A stretch of DNA of 7,782 nucleotides from an uncultured Lachnospiraceae bacterium (lineage in GTDB: Bacteria; Bacillota; Clostridia; Lachnospirales; Lachnospiraceae): contig CAMPBP010000053.1 in the NCBI GenBank assembly GCA_946639085.1, positions 1 to 7,782 of the forward strand, written 5' to 3'. Positions within the stretch are counted from its first letter, which is position 1. Each line of letters starts with the position of its first letter. Shown here piece after piece: positions 1-6,546 of the stretch. A model generated the notes under the pieces. The model had not been told where the DNA came from and ran no database searches. It saw only the letters and a list, made by a program, of their open reading frames with translations. The position numbers and the translations under genes were made by a program.

Positions 1-2
1 GC

Positions 3-68
3 AGTGACTTCAGAGCGATATTGGACAATTATGTATCGGTAGGCATTGTAAACAACATAGGATACTGA
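3..68 (+). CDS. Possible 3' end of an upstream gene (partial)
   Basis: An open frame enters from the left edge and encodes 21 residues ending in VGIVNNIGY before a TGA at 66-68. It is too short to assign a family. It is called only because a strong plus-strand terminator begins 33 bases downstream, which implies a plus-strand transcript ending here. Frame 1 is also open until a TAG at 40-42, so the frame choice is uncertain. Confidence 0.35.
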   Translation, partial: SDFRAILDNYVSVGIVNNIGY

Positions 69-101
69 CATAATATGCTATCATTCACATATAATACAAA
101 G

Positions 102-149
102 AAAAGGGTACGAAAAATCAGGAACAGACACCTGCTTTCGTACTTTTTT
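102..149 (+). terminator. Rho-independent terminator after the upstream gene
   Basis: The arms GTACGAAA (108-115) and TTTCGTAC (136-143) form a perfect 8-bp stem. An inner stem CAGG (119-122) / CCTG (131-134) sits above it, and six T (144-149) follow. The A-rich left flank (102-107) can pair with the T tract through A-U and G-U pairs, so it may also act on the opposite strand. It isolates the next unit from upstream transcription. Confidence 0.85.
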
Positions 150-180
150 GATGTATTAGATAATTTAAAATAATATACAA

Positions 181-209
181 TTGACACCCACGCCAAAACG
201 TAGTATATT
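181..209 (+). promoter_or_regulatory. Sigma-A promoter of the exported-protein/lipoprotein unit
   Basis: A perfect -35 TTGACA (181-186) and a -10 TATATT (204-209) are separated by exactly 17 bases. Transcription would start near 216, about 30 bases before the ATG at 247. No operator-like dyad is visible around it, so expression could be constitutive. Confidence 0.85.
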
Positions 210-246
210 AAAAACCATAATAACCATTCAAAAATGAGATATTGAA

Positions 247-792
247 ATGAAGGCAATTAAAAAAACTGTATCAATATGTTTGGGTTTCGCAATATTGGTT
301 GTGTTTCATATAAACACATATGCTTCAAGTAAAGTTACTCCCACATCAAAATCTGAGATTGTGAGTCAGTTTTCAAAAGTATCTATATTTGAAGAAGGGG
401 AAACAACATCGATAGATTATGATGGTGATGGTGAGACTGATTTCTATATAACATGTACGAATGTCAGACGCACCTCTTTGAGAGGTAAAACACAATTCGT
501 TTATGCAGATATAGATATTAAAGTAAATATTCTCGGATTTCCGGTTCCTGCAGCAAGTGCCAGTATGACATGTAGATATTACGCAGACGGGTTAGATGGG
601 TATATTGAAAGCCTTTACGGAACGGCAACTCCAAAAGGCGTTTTTTCATGTTATTTCGACCCTTATCAAATAACTAATCCTTATAGCCATGCAGTATTTC
701 TTGAAATAAGCGGAATGGGAGGTTCTTGGGAAATGATGATAGTAGGCTCCTATAATCCCGCTACCGAAACTGCTGATATTGGGTGGATGTGA
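247..792 (+). CDS. Exported protein of unknown function with a DxDxDG loop
   Basis: This 181-residue protein has a Sec signal peptide: K2, K5 and K6, a hydrophobic core at about 8-20, and a likely cleavage after TYA (24-26). The mature part holds IDYDGDGETDFY (56-67), whose D57, D59, D61 and D65 are spaced like a DxDxDG calcium-binding loop as in dockerin, EF-hand or FG-GAP repeats. The rest looks beta-rich, with three cysteines (C70, C109, C135). No catalytic motif or known family was recognised. The ATG is preceded by a weak GAG element (236-238). Its stop overlaps the next start (TGATG), so the two are probably translationally coupled and may act together at the cell surface. The gene is visibly more AT-rich than the carbohydrate genes downstream. 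That it is exported is fairly sure; its role is unknown. Confidence 0.75.
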   Translation: MKAIKKTVSICLGFAILVVFHINTYASSKVTPTSKSEIVSQFSKVSIFEEGETTSIDYDGDGETDFYITCTNVRRTSLRGKTQFVYADIDIKVNILGFPVPAASASMTCRYYADGLDGYIESLYGTATPKGVFSCYFDPYQITNPYSHAVFLEISGMGGSWEMMIVGSYNPATETADIGWM

Positions 793-1160
793 TGAATAAA
801 AAAGTAATTATTCTATTTCTGTTTGTTTTCGCTATATTTACTATCGGATGCGGAAAGTCAAATAAATACAGTTTTGTCGCTAACGTTGCTGAAGGTAGTG
901 CACTGTCAAAGGAATTGAAATACGCAGATTATACAGAACAATTGTTGATTGAAGGCATCGAATCAATGTATGATGTAGAAGAAGTTTACATTGATTTGAT
1001 ACCTATAAAAGACGGAGAACTTGAAGGATTGATTGCAATATATACTTCGAATAATGTTGGCGATGAGTTTTACGATAACTGTGAAATTCTTTTGTCTAAG
1101 CATTTAAAGGCATACAGAATATTTTTAAATGATGAAGAAATATCGAACAGTTTCAATTAA
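792..1160 (+). CDS. Small putative lipoprotein of unknown function
   Basis: The 122-residue product begins MNKK, has a hydrophobic stretch (5-19) and a lipobox-like TIGC, so C20 would be lipidated and the protein tethered outside the membrane. T at -3 is less usual than L, so lipidation is probable rather than certain. The mature domain (about 100 residues, acidic) looks like mixed alpha/beta, with a helix near 46-60 and strands near 64-71 and 78-85. No family was recognised. I chose the ATG at 792 because it overlaps the previous stop (TGATG) and gives a normal signal peptide. A GTG at 783 is in frame but would only add three residues. It is co-transcribed with the upstream exported protein from the promoter at 181-209, and transcription ends at the hairpin right after the stop. 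Confidence 0.75.
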   Translation: MNKKVIILFLFVFAIFTIGCGKSNKYSFVANVAEGSALSKELKYADYTEQLLIEGIESMYDVEEVYIDLIPIKDGELEGLIAIYTSNNVGDEFYDNCEILLSKHLKAYRIFLNDEEISNSFN

Positions 1161-1164
1161 CACA

Positions 1165-1193
1165 AGAAAACCGCGCAAAGTGCGCGGTTTTCT
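1165..1193 (+). terminator. Bidirectional terminator between convergent genes
   Basis: A perfect 12-bp stem (AGAAAACCGCGC, 1165-1176, with GCGCGGTTTTCT, 1182-1193) encloses a 5-base loop. The A4 and T4 tracts on either side of the GC core allow termination in both directions. It lies just after the lipoprotein stop (1160) and just before the minus-strand stop codon (1199-1201), so it serves both converging transcripts. Confidence 0.88.
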
Positions 1194-1198
1194 GCTTT

Positions 1199-2953
1199 CT
1201 ATCGTTTTATCTTATATCCTTCAAATCGTCCGACTCCGCTTAGAAGTTTGAATACCGAGTATTCGCCTTCTTTTGCGTAAGGAACGTATTCTTTCGGACC
1301 CCACATAGGTTTCTTTAACGGAACGAGCTTCTTGGCACCTTTGATCCTTAGGGTGACCACCGAATCGTTTGCCCAGCTGGTGACGTAGTTGTAAAGCACG
1401 AAGGTGTCATTGTCATAAGGGAATAAGCTTATGTTCGCATCGCCCTCCAGGGTGATGCCTTCGATCTCGAACTCTTTTCTTAAGCGGGAAAGAAGCTCTT
1501 TGGGTAAGTTCCGTATCGTCGAGAAGTTGTCGGGAACGGTGATCATCATCATCTGTCCGTCGCCGTACGTGTCACGGGAAAGAAGAGTGAAGCTTTCTTC
1601 GTTCTTAAGACCCTTGCAAAGGGCGCCCCATGTTGAGTTGTTTCTGAATTCCATAACGGGGAAAGAAATTTCTTCGCTTGCACTGACCGTAGTCCACTTG
1701 TTGAATTTCTCCATCACAAAGTCTTTGGTGGATACGTGACGTCCTCTAATTCTGATACTTGTTAAGTCTTTGAGCCCTCTGTCCAGTGTTTCAGCCACAA
1801 AGCCGCTTGTAACGATGGCTTTTCCGCCTTTTGCCACATAATCCTTCAATTTATTGACTATATCGGTATCATATGCAGAAGAAGCGGTAAGCATAAGGGT
1901 TTTGGCCTTGTCGGGGAAGAACGGAGTCGTAACGATGGGGAAACCGTTCATACCGAAGAAGTCCTGGACGTTATCTTCGCCTTGCGAAGCATTGGGAACA
2001 TAGCAGGGGATGCCTATAGGAGTACCGAGATTATCAAGCAATTCATCGAGCTTATCGAGCTGATGACCGAGGGATGCCGCAAAGAGCGAATCGTACAATG
2101 ACTGGAAGCAGAACATCATCAGTTCTCTAGGTTTTGAAAATGCGGTAAGGTATGCCTGCTCAAGATAGTATTCCATTATCTGACAGTCAAAGTTGTCAAA
2201 CCATCCGCCACCGTTAAGCCCGGGAGCCATATCTTCCATATATCTCATAAGAGAATAGGAGAGATATCTGGGTAAATGCTGGTCCTGATGACGGGGATCT
2301 CTTGTCTCGGTACCGGTATAGATGGCATCGAAGATCTCACGTTGACTGAGAGGGTCATACCCCGTCTCCTGATACGATTCCATCCAGTTGGGATACTTGA
2401 TGGTGATCTTTATATCGGGATTTACGGCCTTTGCGGGTCCGATGACATACTTTTCGGAGATCTCATACATGAGAGCCGTTCTGTATGCCTGCCACGATCC
2501 GTCGGTAATGCCATGCTTTTTGTTGAACTTTTCTTTTTCACTCCTGCACTTTTCACATGTACAGTTTGTAAAATAGAAATCGTCGATTATGTAAGAGTCA
2601 AAACACTCTGCGTTAAGCTCCGATGCTTTTTTTAGCGTAGCGAGCATCTTCTTGTCGTTGTAGCAAAACGTATCGAAAAGTCTCTGCTTGGGTTTGTCTC
2701 CTTCGGGAGTGGGAATACAGGTGGTAAGCCCCCCGGCAACCTCTATTCCGTTCTTTTCAAACACTTCCTTGCACATGAGCACCTGCTCTTTGGAAGCGAA
2801 GGATCCGCCTCTGAAAGGTTCAAGATAAACCTTATCGAGACGCATGTGTTTACCGAACCAGTCAATTTGCTTTTGAAGCTCATCTTTGGTGACATGTTCT
2901 GTCGCATGAGCCACAAAATACGTTACAAGTTTAAAATTTCTGTAATTACCCAT
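1199..2953 (-). CDS. Glycoside-hydrolase-like TIM-barrel protein with GATase-like domain
   Basis: This is a 584-residue protein without a signal peptide, so probably cytoplasmic. Residues 1-300 read as a TIM barrel: strands at KLVTYFVA (8-15), KVYLEPFRGG (41-50), IEVAGGLT (70-77), a DSYIIDDFYF strand (119-128), IKITIKYPNW (181-190) and IYTGTETRD (211-219). Next to D124/D125 lies a cysteine cluster (C131, C133, C136) that could bind metal. D124, D125, E216 and D253 are candidate catalytic acids by position only. Residues about 310-395 resemble the GATase-like trimerisation domain of GH42-type enzymes (YVAKGGKAIVTSGF, 372-385), followed by a beta-rich C-terminal domain. The substrate is unknown. 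The start at 2953 has a GGAGG site (2959-2963) five bases away; an in-frame GTG at 2992 has none. It is divergent from the amylase, which suggests a role in polysaccharide use. The carbohydrate-enzyme fold is fairly likely, the specific activity unknown. Confidence 0.7.
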   Translation of the reverse strand: MGNYRNFKLVTYFVAHATEHVTKDELQKQIDWFGKHMRLDKVYLEPFRGGSFASKEQVLMCKEVFEKNGIEVAGGLTTCIPTPEGDKPKQRLFDTFCYNDKKMLATLKKASELNAECFDSYIIDDFYFTNCTCEKCRSEKEKFNKKHGITDGSWQAYRTALMYEISEKYVIGPAKAVNPDIKITIKYPNWMESYQETGYDPLSQREIFDAIYTGTETRDPRHQDQHLPRYLSYSLMRYMEDMAPGLNGGGWFDNFDCQIMEYYLEQAYLTAFSKPRELMMFCFQSLYDSLFAASLGHQLDKLDELLDNLGTPIGIPCYVPNASQGEDNVQDFFGMNGFPIVTTPFFPDKAKTLMLTASSAYDTDIVNKLKDYVAKGGKAIVTSGFVAETLDRGLKDLTSIRIRGRHVSTKDFVMEKFNKWTTVSASEEISFPVMEFRNNSTWGALCKGLKNEESFTLLSRDTYGDGQMMMITVPDNFSTIRNLPKELLSRLRKEFEIEGITLEGDANISLFPYDNDTFVLYNYVTSWANDSVVTLRIKGAKKLVPLKKPMWGPKEYVPYAKEGEYSVFKLLSGVGRFEGYKIKR

Positions 2954-2981
2954 AAGAACCTCCGTTATATTTGGTCGTAAA

Positions 2982-3038
2982 AATCGTAACACAGACTCAC
3001 ATACGAGTATATTACGATTCTACGAAAAAATGGTAGAA
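2982..3038. promoter_or_regulatory. Inverted repeats in the divergent control region (candidate operators)
   Basis: Between the divergent starts, AATCGTAA (2982-2989) is inverted as TTACGATT (3012-3019), with a further direct copy of TCGTAA at 2975-2980. A second dyad pairs TTCTAC (3018-3023) with GTAGAA (3033-3038). They overlap the likely minus-strand promoter, so a regulator binding here could control the minus-strand gene or both genes. No regulator gene is in the window, and the half-sites do not match an operator family I can name. Confidence 0.4.
3009..3037 (-). promoter_or_regulatory. Tentative promoter of the minus-strand TIM-barrel gene
   Basis: On the minus strand a TAATAT -10 (3014-3009) lies 17 bases after a poor -35, TCTACC (3037-3032). 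An overlapping TATACT (3011-3006) is an alternative -10. The -35 matches only three of six consensus bases, so activation by a regulator may be needed. It sits about 56 bases upstream of the ATG. Confidence 0.35.
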
Positions 3039-3041
3039 ATC

Positions 3042-3070
3042 TTGTCACGTACCCCTTGGGGCGATAAAAT
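3042..3070 (+). promoter_or_regulatory. Sigma-A promoter of the amylase gene
   Basis: The -35 TTGTCA (3042-3047) and -10 TAAAAT (3065-3070) are 17 bases apart, with five of six matches each. The spacer contains CCCC-TT-GGGG (3052-3061), a small dyad that might be part of an operator. A perfect TATAAT (3070-3075) overlaps the -10 but has no -35 at proper spacing. The start site would fall near 3077, giving a short leader before AAGGAG (3089-3094). Confidence 0.7.
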
Positions 3071-3100
3071 ATAATAAGGCACACATATAAGGAGAACGGT

Positions 3101-4783
3101 ATGAAGAAAACGCTGTCGTTACTGACAACTCTCATAATGATATTTACACTCGCCGCCTGTTCGGGTAACACCGCTTCGATTTCCGAGGAACTGACCGAAC
3201 CCGGCGCCGATACCCTTGATACAACAGGAAGATATCCCATAAGCCAAACCACCGGTGAGGCTGTTATAAACGATGTTTCTTTTGAATATTACAAAGACAC
3301 GACCGGTACCAACAATCTTGTGTTCTATGAGATATTCGTCGGTTCGTTTTCCGATTCGGACGGAGACGGAATAGGAGATCTTCGCGGCATCATCGACAGA
3401 TTCGATTATCTAAACGACGGAGATCCAAAGTCCGGAGAAAGTCTTGGAATAGAAGGAATATGGCTTTCACCCATATTTAAGTCACCAAGCTATCACAAAT
3501 ATGACGTGACCGATTACTATACCATTGACGAACAGTTCGGAACGATGGACGACCTTAAGGAACTTGCGGATCTTTGCGAAGAACGCGGTGTCAAACTGAT
3601 ACTCGATCTGGTGATCAACCACACGGGTTCTCAGAACGAGTGGTTCAAGAATTTCGAGAGCGCTCACAGACATAAAGACGAATCGGACGAGTATTACGAT
3701 TTTTATTCTTACAACGATTCGATCAAACTCGGAAACAGAGTGTTCTATCCCATTGCCTCCGCGGACGAGTTCTACGAAGGAAACTTTTCTTCGGACATGC
3801 CCGAACTTAACTTTGACAACGAAAAAGTACGGGAAGCGGTGCTGGATATAGCAAAGTACTATCTTAACGACATCGGAGTGGACGGTTTCAGATTTGATGC
3901 CGCAAAGTATGTTTACTACGGCGAGACCGCGTCGAATGTCGATTTCTGGAACTGGTATATGGGGGAACTTAAAAAGATAAAGCCCGACATCTACTGTGTA
4001 GCGGAAGTATGGGACAGCGATTCTCTCACCCAAGAGTACGCCGCTGCAGTCAATTGTTTTGACTTTACCATGTCTCAGGCTGACGGCATGATAGCGACCA
4101 CCGCTAAACTCGGCGATGTCAACACTTACAACTCCTATGTCGAGAAATATCTTGCGGTAGTGAAAGCAAAGAATGCTTCCAACACGATAATCCCGTTCAT
4201 TGCAAACCACGATACGGACAGAGCGGCAGGATACATGACATTGGCCAGCGGATACGCAAAGACGGCCGCAAACCTTTACATACTCGGCCCCGGTTCACCC
4301 TTTATCTACTATGGCGAGGAAATCGGCATCAAAGGCTCCAGAGGCTCAGCCAACACCGACGCTAACCGAAGACTCAAAATGCTTTGGGGTGACGGCGACA
4401 CCGTCAAAAACCCTGTAGGCACCACCTTCGAAGAAGACAAGCAGACCAACGGCACCGTCGCCACACAAAAGTACGACGGCGACAGCCTTTACAACTACTA
4501 CAAACGCCTTATCATGCTTAGAAAGGCCAATCCCGAGATCGCCTTGGGTGAATATAAAGCCGTTAAACTCGACGGCACCAAGATGGGTTGCTTTACCTGC
4601 ACCTACGAGGGAAGCACCGTGACGATATTCCAAAACACCGGAATCACTCCCGTCGAACTTGACCTTTCAACCGTGGAGGGCATAAACGTATCCAGAATAA
4701 CCGACTATATCGGCGTTGCCGACGCAACGCTTGACGGCACCCTCCTTACAGTCGGCGAACAGACAACGGTAATAATGAGATAA
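3101..4783 (+). CDS. Surface alpha-amylase lipoprotein, GH13 family
   Basis: The 560-residue product has a lipoprotein signal (LAAC, C20), so it is anchored outside the membrane. All GH13 regions are present: a Ca-binding loop DSDGDGIGD (85-93), region I DLVINH (169-174), region II GFRFDAAKY (262-270) with nucleophile D266, region III AEVW with acid/base E302, and region IV FIANHD with D371. MPELN (233-237) matches the region V variant of oligo-1,6-glucosidase/neopullulanase-like members, so it probably cleaves alpha-1,4 bonds of starch, maltodextrin or pullulan; exact specificity cannot be read. Residues from about 485 form the usual C-terminal beta domain. Residues 21-70 are a linker. AAGGAG (3089-3094) lies six bases before the ATG. 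Glycine codons switch from GGA-rich in codons 1-300 to GGC-rich after, suggesting a mosaic gene. It is divergent from the TIM-barrel gene. Confidence 0.95.
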   Translation: MKKTLSLLTTLIMIFTLAACSGNTASISEELTEPGADTLDTTGRYPISQTTGEAVINDVSFEYYKDTTGTNNLVFYEIFVGSFSDSDGDGIGDLRGIIDRFDYLNDGDPKSGESLGIEGIWLSPIFKSPSYHKYDVTDYYTIDEQFGTMDDLKELADLCEERGVKLILDLVINHTGSQNEWFKNFESAHRHKDESDEYYDFYSYNDSIKLGNRVFYPIASADEFYEGNFSSDMPELNFDNEKVREAVLDIAKYYLNDIGVDGFRFDAAKYVYYGETASNVDFWNWYMGELKKIKPDIYCVAEVWDSDSLTQEYAAAVNCFDFTMSQADGMIATTAKLGDVNTYNSYVEKYLAVVKAKNASNTIIPFIANHDTDRAAGYMTLASGYAKTAANLYILGPGSPFIYYGEEIGIKGSRGSANTDANRRLKMLWGDGDTVKNPVGTTFEEDKQTNGTVATQKYDGDSLYNYYKRLIMLRKANPEIALGEYKAVKLDGTKMGCFTCTYEGSTVTIFQNTGITPVELDLSTVEGINVSRITDYIGVADATLDGTLLTVGEQTTVIMR

Positions 4784-4819
4784 TATGCAAAAATACAGCA
4801 GTCCTTGCCGCAGGCGCAT

Positions 4820-4844
4820 GGCTCTTACTTAAAAAGAAGCCTTT
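4820..4844 (+). terminator. Weak possible terminator after the amylase gene
   Basis: GGCTCTT (4820-4826) can pair with AAGAAGCC (4834-4841) through a seven-bp stem with one bulge, followed by only TTT before the tract breaks. No better terminator follows the stop at 4783, so the long repeat hairpin at 4874-4996 may contribute to ending the transcript instead. Confidence 0.3.
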
Positions 4845-4873
4845 ATAAGACAGTTAAATAAGTGAAGTTAAAT

Positions 4874-5051
4874 CCGGCCGGACAGTATTACATATAACAA
4901 CGGAACGAATTAATTTTTCGTGGAGGCGAGACCTTAGGCTCGCCGAAACGGTTGAAAAATTTTAGTGACGTTGTATGTGTAATATTGTTCGGCCGGTTTG
5001 TTGTAAAATTTCAGTGACGTCATATGTATAATGGCGTCCGGTTGGTTTATT
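4874..5051. repeat. Three-copy intergenic repeat forming a long hairpin
   Basis: This non-coding stretch contains three related ~47-bp units. Units 4956-5002 and 5005-5051 are direct copies, aligned without gaps with about 36 of 47 bases identical (AAAATTTYAGTGACG at the start, CCGG core near the end). A third copy is inverted: CCGGCCGGACAGTATTACA (4874-4892) onward pairs with the region ending TTCGGCCGG (4988-4996). Inside the hairpin are AATTTTTC / GAAAAATT (4912-4919 with 4954-4961) and GGCGAG (4925-4930) / CTCGCC (4939-4944). No ORF, terminal motif or target duplication was seen, so it is not evidently an insertion sequence. It may be a dispersed palindromic element, a structured RNA, or a transcript-end structure. 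The rest of the 4784-5241 gap holds only the leader elements listed separately. Confidence 0.7.
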
Positions 5052-5137
5052 TGGGAAAATTAATTTTTGTATAATTTTTCAAAAACCCTCTTGATTTTTA
5101 AAATGGCCTATGGTAGTTTATGAGTATAAAAATAGGA

Positions 5138-5154
5138 TTAGTGTACCTTAGTGT
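5138..5154 (+). repeat. Short direct repeat TTAGTGT, 10-bp period
   Basis: TTAGTGT occurs at 5138-5144 and 5148-5154, one helical turn apart, upstream of the FliD-like gene's leader. It could be a protein-binding site. No convincing -35/-10 pair could be placed for this gene: TATAAA (5125-5130) and TATAAT (5070-5075) both lack a proper -35. Confidence 0.25.
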
Positions 5155-5175
5155 TTCTATATGTGCCTAAGTCGA

Positions 5176-5236
5176 TGCGAAGGAATTCGCAAAGCAGGAA
5201 CGGATTCCTGCTAAACCCATCACGGAAGAAAGGAGG
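5176..5236 (+). promoter_or_regulatory. 5' leader with tandem GGA-loop hairpins, CsrA-like sites
   Basis: Hairpin 1 is a perfect 6-bp stem, TGCGAA (5176-5181) / TTCGCA (5186-5191), with a GGAA loop. Hairpin 2 is a perfect 8-bp stem, AGCAGGAA (5193-5200) / TTCCTGCT (5205-5212), with a CGGA loop. Neither is followed by a T tract, so they are not terminators. Four ANGGA motifs lie at 5180, 5200, 5222 and 5230; the first two are presented in hairpin loops and the last is inside the Shine-Dalgarno AAAGGAGG (5229-5236). CsrA binds ANGGA in loops and at the ribosome site, as in the Bacillus subtilis hag leader, where FliW opposes it. The downstream gene being FliD-like fits that control. CsrA binding is inferred. 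Confidence 0.55.
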
Positions 5237-5241
5237 GGCTT

Positions 5242-6546
5242 ATGGCAAACAACGCTGTCATTAATAATATCTATAATTATTATCTTACAACGTATGCGCC
5301 GAAATCGGATACCAAGTTCGATACTCACAAAAAAAGTGAGCTTCGTGGCGTCTACAATTCCATTGTAAAAATGAATAAAGAAGCACCTCTTTACATCGTG
5401 GACACTTCGCAGTCGACGAAAGAGTATGCTGTCGGATTAAAAGAGAATGCCAGGTCGTTTAGAAATACGATCGCTTCTCTTGGCGGTTTGGATGACGATG
5501 AACTGCTTAATCAGAAGAGAGCTCATTCTACAAATGATTCCCTTGCTGAGGCGTATTATATAGGTGATAACGTTGACGAGGAGAAGGTTCCTTCGTTTGA
5601 ACTTTCGGTCAATAAGCTGGCTACAAATCAGACCAATATCGGAAAGATGATCCCTTCGGATTCGCTTTCTTTGAAAGAAGATCTTTATTCATTTGACGTT
5701 GGTATCAACGGACTTAATTACGAGTTCCAGTATAACGTATACGAGACCGATACAAATAAGAGTCTCCAGCAGAAGCTTGCAAGACTGATCTCCAATTCGG
5801 GAATAGGTTTGACGGCGGAAGTTTTGGAGGACGGAAACGGAAACAGTGCACTTAAGATCGAGTCGCAGAATACCGGAAGACCTCAGAACGGTGCGCATAT
5901 GTTTACCGTGACCGATGATAATACCAGTAAGACGGCGGGTAGTGTGGACTACTTTGGCCTTAATAATATAGTAAATGAATCGTCAGACGCTGAATTTATG
6001 ATAAACGGTGAGCCCAGACATGCGTCGGGTAATACTTTTACCGTTGAGAAGATGTTCGAGATAAGACTTAAGGGAATAAGCGAGAGCGAAGATGATGTTA
6101 CTTCGGTGAGCTTGAAGCCCGACGTTGAATCCCTTGCGACAAATATTGCAAAGCTTATGGACGGTTACAATTCCTTTGTGGATAAAGCCGATGCTTATTC
6201 GGAAGTTCATCCCAAGAGCGACAGACTTGTAAATGAGATGAGAGCGATCGCATCGCTTCACTCGGACGAGCTTGAAAGTATCGGAATTACGCTGGGAGAC
6301 GACGGACGTATCTCACTTGATACCGAGAGGCTTAGAAACGCAGCGATAAGCGGAGAGCTTAAAGATAATTTCGAGGCATTAAAGGGATTTGCAAGCGCAA
6401 TGCTTCGAAAGACCAATCAGGTAGGCCTCAACCCTATGGAGTATGCGGATAAGACAATCGTCGCATACAAGAATCCGGGTCACAACTTCGCCACACCTTA
6501 TGTGACGAGTGCATACACCGGAATGATGTTCTCATCATATTGCTAA
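5242..6546 (+). CDS. FliD-like flagellar filament-cap/hook-associated family protein
   Basis: This 434-residue protein has no signal peptide, as expected for flagellar axial proteins exported by the flagellar type III apparatus. FliD-like blocks are visible: FELSVNKLATNQ (119-130), a region of short strands with DTNKSLQQKL and GIGLTAEV (170-193), LKIESQNTG (204-212), DAEFMINGEP (249-258) and TFTVEKMFEIRL (265-276), a coiled YNSFVD segment (309-314), and IGITLGDDGRISLDTERLRNA (347-367), a hallmark of the FliD C-terminal domain. It lacks the classic SGLGSGIDT-type N-terminus, beginning MANNAVINNIYNYYL, and ends with an unusual tail (PGHNFATPYVTSAYTG, 412-427). It may thus be a divergent relative, not the cap itself. 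The start is set by AAAGGAGG (5229-5236) five bases upstream. The hairpin leader suggests post-transcriptional control. A terminator follows immediately, so it is likely monocistronic. Confidence 0.6.
   Translation: MANNAVINNIYNYYLTTYAPKSDTKFDTHKKSELRGVYNSIVKMNKEAPLYIVDTSQSTKEYAVGLKENARSFRNTIASLGGLDDDELLNQKRAHSTNDSLAEAYYIGDNVDEEKVPSFELSVNKLATNQTNIGKMIPSDSLSLKEDLYSFDVGINGLNYEFQYNVYETDTNKSLQQKLARLISNSGIGLTAEVLEDGNGNSALKIESQNTGRPQNGAHMFTVTDDNTSKTAGSVDYFGLNNIVNESSDAEFMINGEPRHASGNTFTVEKMFEIRLKGISESEDDVTSVSLKPDVESLATNIAKLMDGYNSFVDKADAYSEVHPKSDRLVNEMRAIASLHSDELESIGITLGDDGRISLDTERLRNAAISGELKDNFEALKGFASAMLRKTNQVGLNPMEYADKTIVAYKNPGHNFATPYVTSAYTGMMFSSYC

Noticed and set aside
29..256. 75-codon minus-strand open frame, hydrophobic
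   Set aside because: It runs through the terminator at 102-149 and the promoter at 181-209, so its hydrophobicity simply reflects AT-rich non-coding DNA.
247..1160. Classical toxin-antitoxin pair
   Set aside because: Both products carry export signals and neither resembles a known toxin or antitoxin.
3482..4210. 242-codon minus-strand open frame
   Set aside because: It is antisense to the GH13 catalytic region with all its conserved motifs; it shows no family features or ribosome binding site.
4874..5051. CRISPR array or insertion sequence
   Set aside because: Units are adjacent and diverged, one is inverted, there are no unique spacers of constant length, no transposase and no target-site duplication.
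5127..5178. Sigma-28-type flagellar promoter for the FliD-like gene
   Set aside because: TAAA at 5127 is followed at 15 bases by CCTTAGT, matching only 3 of 7 of CCGATAT, and GTCGATGC at 5171 has no TAAA at the right distance and would start transcription inside hairpin 1.
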